Assembly (NCBI GenBank): GCA_963693305.1
Contig: OY855906.1
Coordinates: 15,040,661-15,104,660, forward strand
DNA from: Meandrina meandrites
Lineage: Eukaryota; Cnidaria; Anthozoa; Scleractinia; Meandrinidae
Direction: 5' to 3'
Length of the DNA: 64,000 bases
Under the pieces are notes generated by a model that saw only the letters and a list, made by a program, of their open reading frames with translations, ran no database searches and was not told the DNA's origin. Both the position numbers and the translations under genes were made by a program. Shown piece by piece: positions 58,901-64,000 of this stretch; the first letter of the stretch is position 1; each line of letters starts with the position of its first letter.

Positions 58901-61858
58901 TTGCTGGGACTTCCTCGCCAGTCTTTGAATATTTAATTTTTGAGTATTAAATTGAATACTAACTTAATATCTCTCAAGTAGAATAATAGAAATGTGATTT
59001 ATGCACATCAAGTTTTTAGTTCATTTGAAACTGCAATTTTAAAATTTCACTGACTCGCATCCACTTACTGACTGCAAGACCAGAGGTACAGTGGCAAAAA
59101 TATATGGAAAAATTTGCAAAATATAGAATTTGGGCAAGTGGATTGGAGCATGTAGTACAAGCTACACTGTAGCTCTATTGTGAAATGTCAGTGAAAAAAA
59201 ATGAAAACAAACAAAAAAAAAATCAAACAAAAAAAAAAACAAGAGTACATGTAACCACAGAGTGACATGTCTCATCTTCTCCGGGTTCATTGAATGAACC
59301 ACTTTTGAAGAGTATTGACAAACACTTCAATCTCCAAGTTTTGTTTTCAACAATTTGCACATGGGTAATACCACTTTCACTAAAAAGCAAAATATTAATA
59401 GGACATTTCCTTTGTAATGAGTAAGTATAGAGACCAACAAAACAAAACAAATATAAACCTGTCTCAATTTCTGTCTTTCTTTTCTTCTGTGAAAGTACAA
59501 GCCAATCAAACACATTGTTTCCCCTGTAAAATAATGACAAGTCTGTTAGTTATAACAAAAAGGCCTTACATCTCACTGTTTGGGTTGGTAAGTACAGTTT
59601 TGTATTTTCAGTGTGACAATGTCTGGTGGTTGCTGCTGACTGGGTTGCCATGGATACCTGAACACACTGCCTCAAAATTAATCATGTGTGGCTCAACCAC
59701 ACCTTCCCCTTAAAAATTACCATGGCAGCTGAAATGGTCACAGCCTAGAGAATTGCAAACATTTGCAATTTATATGACTTGTACAGTTCCTCTAGCATTG
59801 TGTATTGCACTGGGTCTATACACTTAAAGTTGGAACATTTATTAATGGTTGGGGACAGGAGGGTGACGCAGGAGCCTAAGAGAAAAGTGGCGGGAAGTGG
59901 GAGAAGAGAGGGTAAGAAGCATCATAATGATTTTGTTATATTTCACAATAGAAATGGGGCAAAGAGGTGGGAACCACTATGGAAAGGGGGGAGGGGAGGA
60001 GTAAAAAGTACGCAACCCTCCAAGTTAAGACCATTTTAGTCACCATGGTGACTAAAATTTTGGAGCTGGCGTCTAAATTGGAACCCAAGTCGCTACCTGG
60101 TGACTAAAATTGAGAAGACGGATTGAAACCATGAGTTTAATTTAGCGACTAAAATTTTTCACCGGTGACCAAACTTGAGCAGTTGGTGACCAAATGGCCA
60201 CTAAGGAAAAAAATAAACTTGGAGGGTTGGTACGGGATGTGGGAGTAGCGGGAAATTAGGAGGTTCACACCCCCTGTTTCCCTCATCTCCTAGAATACTG
60301 CTGATTACTTTAATCAGAAATTCTGATCTTACCAATAAACATTAGGCCAGTTTGAAACCAAGGATGGTCAAATTTGTGGACTTCATTACCATGTTCATCC
60401 TTCAGTCCTTTGGCTCTAAACAAATTGGACAGATACATGTAGAAACAATTCCTACTTGGAGAACTAGAGACACTACAAATACTATGTTTATTTCAATTGA
60501 TTTGTGTAATATTTATACATAGGAAAACGTACTTCACATTTTTTTAATTATATACAATGGTACACACAAGTGTTCAAAGACAAAATTTTTTGACAAAATT
60601 TGTGTGTCAATTTAACTAAAAAAAAATTAAATGATAGCTTTGAATTGAATCACTAACGCTAATTAACTGATAACTGAGCCTCTAGAACCCCCTTCCTGGC
60701 ACACCTTCACAATTAGTATAAATTATCCTGGCATATCTAAATGAACAAAATCAAACCAAACTTCAATCGGACACCAATTATTCAACATGGGTTCGGTAAC
60801 TGAACAAAATCAAGCATTTTTTTTGCCGTGAGTTCGATTATCAAACGAATCAAACAAAATCAAAAGGAATCGAACTCATTCCGATTCAATTTTGTTTCGA
60901 ATCCATTTCTTGATACACGTAAATCATGCAGGAGTTATCATAATCAACCTTTATTGACTGGAATGGATACAAAAATGTCCAGATATCAAACTGAATGTCG
61001 ATGTTGGATTGTCAACCAGACAGTAATCCACCGTTTGATGTTGTTATTGTTGACCGTTTGGTAATCAAATGTTCGTTATTGTTTGTTGGCCAAATTTCGA
61101 TTACCAAACCCAATCACATGATTGGTGTTCAATTGGATTTGATTACCAAACGTTTGATTAGATATGCCGGAATTATCTTTCCCGTTACATTCTTTACTTG
61201 GTAATGGTGCCAAGAAGACACCGAAATGTTGTTCTGTCTTCTCACTTATTTCATAGTCAACTGGTGTATTGTTATAACGGATTTATCAATTCAACAGAGC
61301 ACAAATGCAACAAGAAACCAATAGTTTAAGAGTGCAAGCATTTCCCATACACCTTAACTTGTTTAATAGTATAAACTACCGAGTATCTGCAGTCGATCTA
61401 CACAGTCTCAATAGTTCACGGTGATCACCAGATCACGTGTTTACCAAAAAAGTTTATGGTCACGCAAGGGTCAAGGGATTATTATCCCAGCTTGCTTTGG
61501 ATGTTGGAAGAAAACCGCTAGAATTCCTTGCAAATCACAAAACTTTATGTACTGCTTACAGTTTTTCTTTATCTCAGTCCAAAAACTCACTTGGAGTAAA
61601 ATTCACCCGATTACGCCGCTATAAATCGATGTAGCTTTAATATCATGAATCAATTCATTTTGGCGACGGAAAATCCGGAAAATTGTAAACCTTTACCGTA
61701 CGAAACCAAGCACGCACAGACCAACCAAACTCAACTCACAACAAGCCAGATAATACTTACGAGCAGTCGTTCTGTGCTTTCTTCGACAGCGTGTTAATAG
61801 ATCCTGATATCAGCATTCCCAGGGCCAACAAAATCTGACGGCAAGTCAAAACAGCCAT
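43531..61858 (-). CDS. SLC35F6: SLC35F6-like transporter, 15 exons, complete
   Basis: CDS exons, minus strand in order: 61858-61761, 60415-60333, 59523-59459, 57737-57686, 50723-50644, 50538-50479, 49770-49692, 49547-49453, 49283-49239, 48105-47991, 46585-46520, 44945-44863, 44445-44403, 44070-43976, 43635-43531. All junctions are AG/GT and phases match throughout, giving 1164 nt or 387 aa; human SLC35F6 is about 371 aa. Recognisable family segments include MLISGSINTLSKKA in TM1, HPWFQTGLMFIGE, VCDLFGTTLGG, WQMLRGSIIIFTG, HWIGMIVTMFGLVLVGLSS, the LDALL loop, GLSVTKSLT, DACRTIVVWAV and GFLFLLLGTALYNE. It is a multi-pass EamA/DMT-fold protein of about ten membrane helices. The tail has ENEPLL, a dileucine motif of the [DE]xxxL[LI] class at the place where human SLC35F6 has a similar ERLL, which fits lysosomal targeting. 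The substrate is not established for the family. Introns are loaded with transposons but no exon is damaged. The exon 4 acceptor (after TTCCAG) is the least certain boundary. Confidence 0.93.
45060..45208. mobile_element. Palindromic MITE in intron 11
   Basis: CTACTAGAAGATGGTTTTCC, AAGAAAATAATGCACGC and TCTAGAAAAG are mirrored around CTGCTGCTG. It sits near a GCGCGCTGTGATTGGTCAG block. Confidence 0.85.
45374..45572 (-). CDS. Candidate first exon resembling a Crypton-type recombinase N-domain
   Basis: The ATG opens 66 codons (MAAKNSLPELRFGDWEDEDV at the start) ending in CAAG and GTAAGT, phase 1. The end, with TDLNKIVTES and SKSTKANTKRAAKVFQ, resembles the start of the core-binding domain in Crypton-derived and DUF3504/QRICH1-like proteins, where a run of K/T/R precedes a helix. 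Similarity is from memory. It is nested, same strand, in intron 11 of the SLC35F6-like gene. No second exon recognised. Confidence 0.45.
45858..46003. mobile_element. Palindromic MITE in intron 11
   Basis: AATGCATTGCTGAGTTATAT with TAAGAACACTCGAGAA is inverted at the right. The minus-strand frame 46332-45886 (148 codons) partly reads through it and shows no known domain. Confidence 0.75.
46665..47745 (-). mobile_element. 5'-truncated LINE (RT C-terminal half)
   Basis: A frame at 47734-46874 (286 codons) starts at the reverse transcriptase catalytic YADD and continues with LLGVTIDNKLNFSEHI, then YCHLTWHFC and FHIPRFNTVTYGKHSLRY, as in CR1/L2/jockey-type elements. The 3' end has an (ATTG)-like tail near 46670. 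The endonuclease and N-terminal RT are missing. It lies in intron 10. Confidence 0.9.
48200..48480. repeat. Cluster of TGATTGGT / CCAAT motifs
   Basis: At least five ATTGG or CCAAT cores lie within about 200 bp (GTGATTGGTC, CATCCAATCAGAAG, AACCAATCA, TTTGATTGGTT, GTGATTGGCC). Intron of the SLC35F6-like gene; probably a transposon end cluster. Confidence 0.5.
48500..49238. other. Intronic, nothing recognised
   Basis: AT-rich intron 9 sequence between exons 9 and 10 of the SLC35F6-like gene. No transposon ends were clear. Confidence 0.4.
50820..50905 (-). repeat. Partial tRNA-like SINE
   Basis: GTTGGGTGCTCTAACCACTG resembles the inverse of a tRNA D arm (CAGTGGTTAGAGC). No box B is retained. 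Confidence 0.4.
51204..51246 (+). repeat. (CCCTA)n array
   Basis: About eight CCCTA units. The unit is five bases, so it is not the CCCTAA telomere repeat. Confidence 0.97.
51645..53135 (-). pseudogene. LINE ORF2: RT catalytic and C-terminal part
   Basis: A 496-codon frame contains SYSQGVRQGCILSPLLFNLY, the catalytic LLYADDLIIL, LKINPKKTKIMIF and TYLGTRL, then a long C-terminal region with CPLC..H..FDC, the CCHC-type knuckle common in these LINEs. Intact over its length. Confidence 0.92.
53305..54402 (-). pseudogene. LINE ORF2: linker and RT N-terminal part
   Basis: A basic helical linker (IKIKRFRKRIKRTSNKKWFD) leads to RT motifs 0-1 (KSPFADKIRNEMIK, LITPIYKSGDRSVPTNYRGI). The frame ends at a TAA (53307-53305) directly before IGFLPENRTADH, so the stop is a point change inside the domain. 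A one-base run difference near 53160 shifts the frame again just after FRKAFDSV. Confidence 0.88.
54338..55204 (-). pseudogene. LINE ORF2: APE endonuclease part
   Basis: The frame includes FCAWNINGLYSK, LLLTEIGN, FVCGVYIPP, ILMGDFNSRTG, SVIDYIICD and LSDHSAI, the ordered catalytic motifs of apurinic-type endonucleases of LINEs. A frameshift near 54340-54400 separates it from the RT frame. Confidence 0.88.
55281..55965 (-). pseudogene. LINE ORF1 fragment (esterase-like, Pro/His-rich tail)
   Basis: Open from the truncated left edge. SSKIFFSTLLPRNDIPTS with LKDNKHLLKRHIGLFAKNL resembles the C-terminal half of the SGNH/GDSL esterase domain of CR1-like ORF1. It is followed by a tail rich in P, H, Q and T. 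The N-terminus and catalytic serine block are lost. Confidence 0.75.
55970..56215 (+). repeat. (TAGAG)n / (AGAGC)n pentamer array
   Basis: AGTAGAGTAGAG and AGCAGAGCAGAGC blocks, with degenerate units such as AAAGTAGAG. The same type of array lies on the other side of the LINE. Confidence 0.92.
56874..56976 (+). CDS. Candidate first exon encoding a signal peptide
   Basis: ATG opens 34 codons on the plus strand ending at a GTAAGC donor (phase 1). The segment MNLTAAITWFSLAIICWAQM, then TLGQV, has the shape of a signal peptide. A possible upstream acceptor CTGTTTTTAG lies 34 bp before. It runs opposite to the SLC35F6-like gene inside intron 4. No further exon recognised downstream. Confidence 0.3.
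57329..57502. mobile_element. MITE with CTATAACTCGATAGAAACA termini
   Basis: 19-bp perfect inverted termini. A third, solo copy of the terminus (CTATAACTTGATAGAAACAT) lies at about 57597, close to exon 4 of the SLC35F6-like gene. Confidence 0.85.
58517..58714. mobile_element. MITE with CCTTATGCATG termini
   Basis: CCTTATGCATGATGACATC on the left and GACGTAAACATGCATAAGG on the right; an inner pair CACCACCAAGCCTCG / CGAGGCTTGGTGGTG forms a strong stem. Confidence 0.8.
58745..58960 (-). other. Coding-like segment ending in a hammerhead-like motif
   Basis: On the minus strand two overlapping frames are open: one with QQQKDLPPLQQGLSDAAPRQ ending GLMDAYFYY and stop, another with TGEEVPATTERPASTATGTV ending TIYS and stop. 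CTGATGA, a GGA/UCC stem and GAAATGTC follow immediately. It looks like the end of a retroelement such as a Penelope-like element, not an exon of the host gene. Confidence 0.35.
60013..60230. mobile_element. MITE with AACCCTCCAAGTT termini
   Basis: AACCCTCCAAGTT at 60014 and AACTTGGAGGGTT at 60217-60229. Internal GGTGACTAAAAT-type motifs recur in both orientations, including a 26-bp perfect palindrome at 60033-60058. Confidence 0.85.
60718..61180. mobile_element. MITE with AATTNNGGCATATCTAA termini
   Basis: AATTATCCTGGCATATCTAA on the left is mirrored by TTAGATATGCCGGAATTAT. AACCAAACTTCAATCGGACA and related TTGATTACCAAAC motifs repeat subterminally. Confidence 0.7.
61181..61755. other. Intron 1 remainder; no secure gene
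   Basis: A 65-codon plus-strand frame at 61437-61634 (MFTKKVYGHARVKGLLSQLA at its start) looks mildly protein-like but has no recognisable family. Part of the flank resembles sequence next to the orphan exon at 37.3 kb. Confidence 0.3.
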
Positions 61859-62160
61859 CTTGAATTCTTCTCTGAGCTGCGCTAGAGATCTGGGTACTAC
61901 TAAGCTTTTGCAGGATGGCATGGCATGGCGCGCACGGTGGAAAAAACGCTGATTGGCTGAACGAACGTCGTCTAAGAGGAAGAGCATGCTATGTCGTTTT
62001 CAGCTGACCGTGTGCGGGTGCAATTAAGTTCGAAATAGTATCCTATTTTGCACTGCAACAATCGTCGCATCGCATTAAGATTGGGGAGAAAATTCGGCTC
62101 CCATCTAGAATCACCTATGCTTCACTGATCAGGAAACCATCAATGGGCTCTTAATCCTCC
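61859..62160 (-). promoter_or_regulatory. Probable promoter region of the SLC35F6-like gene
   Basis: Upstream of the ATG, with GCTGATTGGCTG (inverted CCAAT) at about 61950 and no TATA box at a sensible distance. The start site cannot be fixed from sequence. Confidence 0.35.
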
Positions 62161-62640
62161 AATACTCACAGGGGCGTTCCTAGCCTTTTTTTGTTTGCAA
62201 GCCCTGGCGTGGCATAATTCAGAATATTGGCAATATGGGCGCGAGAGCGCCCATTTGGAGCGACGAAGTCGCGACTTACTAGGGGGGTCCGGGGGCATGC
62301 CCCCCGGAAAATTTTGAAAATTTAAGTACTCTGAGATGCAATCTGGTGCAATCTGGACACTCATGTCCAATACTGTCGCATAGAGTCCATCCGAAAAAAT
62401 AACATTCTATTTGTTGTCGATCGGACAATTGCATTTCATTAGCGATAAGCTGGACAATGTGCTGTCGATTCGATCGATTCGTTCGATTTGTCAATCGGAA
62501 AAATGATCCGACATGCATCTCATTAGTGAGAAAGCTACCCCGCTGGAAGATTGTCGAATCGACCGATTCGTTCGATTTGTCAAATGGAAAAGTTTACTAC
62601 CGATCCGACAAGTGCAGTTGTCGATACACGTGAATGATGA
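62160..62640. repeat. Transposon-derived sequence, GGGGGTCCGGGGGCATGCC type
   Basis: GGGGGGTCCGGGGGCATGCC with CCCGGAAAATTTTGAAAAT is a motif I recall from many invertebrate repeats. TCGATTCGTTCGATTTGTCA recurs at about 62465 and 62560. Confidence 0.5.
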
Positions 62641-63130
62641 CTAACGGCGGATACACGTGAACGACGACAAACGGCGGATACACGTGAATGACGACTAAGA
62701 AATGTATATTCCTCGTTCTAAAAACACAAAAGGGAGTAGAATAGTTTGTCGCACCGACCGATAAACGCCGGCGAAAAACGACTAATACAAAAGCTTAAAC
62801 ATTCCTCTATCTAAAAACAGAAAAGGCCGGTTAACAGTTTTGTCGAACCAACCGATAAATTAATGCAAAAAGTGGTAATCCATAAACATTCCTCGTTCTA
62901 AGAATGACGACTAACAAATGTATATTCCTCGTTCTAAAAACACAAAAGGGAGTAGAACAGTTTGTCGAAGCGACCGATAAACGCCGGCGAAAAACGACTA
63001 ATACAAAAGCTTAAACATTCCTCGATCTAAAAACACAAAAGGCCGGTTAACAGTTTTGTCGAACCAACCGATAAACTAATGCAAAAAGTGGTACTCCATA
63101 AACATTCCTCGTTCTAAAAACGGAGGAGGG
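62640..63130 (+). repeat. Higher-order tandem repeat, 215-bp period
   Basis: ATGACGACTAA starts units at 62689 and 62904. Within each, ATTCCTCGTTCTAAAAACAC- and CGACCGATAAACGCCGGCGA-type subunits of about 75 bp alternate with variants. It is preceded by three 27-bp units holding ACACGTGAA. Confidence 0.85.
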
Positions 63131-64000
63131 AGTATAACAGTTTGTGGAACTGAGCGATAGACTAATGCAAAAGCCGCTAGTCCATAAACATAAACTAATA
63201 CATAAACATTCCTGGTTTTAAGAACGCATTAGAGGGTAGAAAAGTTCGTATATTTAACAGTCCGGAAACGTGAGAATTGAGTAATAAACATTCCTTGTTT
63301 TAGAAGAACAGTTTGTCGAATCGACATATATAATTAATGTAAGCTGGTGCCTGAGTATGGCTCCTGATGTAAGTTACATTCGTGATTCCCCCTTTGCAAT
63401 AATTGGATGCGTCTTGAAAGACAGAGCAGATCAGGTCATGGAAATTTGGCATTCGGTGAAAGCGTATATGAATTCGAAGTACGTTTTGTTCACCATAATG
63501 AAAATTCACAACTGTGCATGCGGGGATTAATCACTTAGCGGTTTCGATTTTTTCTGTGCCCAATGGACTCGAAAACAATAAATTGAATAAGAAACAGAAA
63601 TTATGGTTTTTTAAGCGTCCTTAGGAATGATAAAGCATATCAATTTTATCAGAAATATTTTGGATAATTTTTCGTTTTTTTTTTTTTCTACCAGAGTTTG
63701 ACGCATTCACATGTAACACTGATTTTAAATGTCCCTAAAGTTATATCAAACAACCACAACTTTTTTGAAATGTGTGGTTATTGGAAATTAAACCATAATT
63801 TTCTCCAAGATGGTTTTTTGTTTGGTCACCCTCCCACCTCTTGTACTTTTCATGTCTGGTACATACTTTCCTTTAATATAACATGATATTATTGGGTGTT
63901 TGGATAGCCATGCTCTTTTATTTGAAATGGCCATCCTTGGGGTGGGTATGGATATTTTCTGGAGGTACACAATAATAAAGTATAATTAACATAGAGGCCT
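63131..64000. other. Window end, nothing recognised
   Basis: Degenerate copies of the repeat continue to about 63300. Beyond that the DNA is AT-rich with short frames lacking motifs or splice context. Confidence 0.4.

Overview
The window looks like nuclear DNA of a cnidarian, most likely an anthozoan such as a stony coral. This rests on multi-exon genes with GT-AG introns, a divergent class A GPCR of cnidarian style, and dense small palindromic DNA transposons, tRNA-derived SINEs and non-LTR retrotransposons. There are no operons, ribosome-binding sites or CRISPR arrays. All work was by eye, so family names rest on remembered motifs.

Layout. 1-3.2 kb holds foldback elements, a SINE with a perfect target-site duplication, a minisatellite and microsatellites. 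3.19-12.23 kb is a threefold tandem segmental duplication carrying a 73-codon candidate first exon. Transposons sit in single copies of it, so sister copies preserve the empty sites. 12.3-14.1 kb is an element with ATCGAT-rich ends and another element nested inside. 17.2-20.9 kb is an intact two-exon rhodopsin-type GPCR (+ strand, 304 aa) whose intron contains a pentanucleotide array, a SINE and a foldback. 21-37 kb is repeat-rich intergenic DNA with two TTAA-flanked elements, an inverted tRNA-like dimer with 136-bp arms, and a few weak candidate transcripts.

43.5-61.9 kb on the minus strand is the best gene: a complete 15-exon SLC35F6-like transporter (387 aa). Every splice phase was checked and is consistent. 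Its last exon and 3' flank lie in a nearly identical 2195-bp tandem duplication (39531-43906), and its first exon has an orphan homologue at 37.3 kb. Intron 4 holds a roughly 5.7-kb inverted-repeat element invaded by a degenerate CR1/L2-type LINE. Intron 10 holds a second LINE fragment, and intron 11 a candidate exon resembling the N-terminal domain of Crypton-derived recombinases. 62-63.3 kb is a higher-order tandem repeat.

The two secure genes are unrelated in function: a plasma-membrane receptor and a probable lysosomal carrier. Transposons and tandem duplication dominate the rest.
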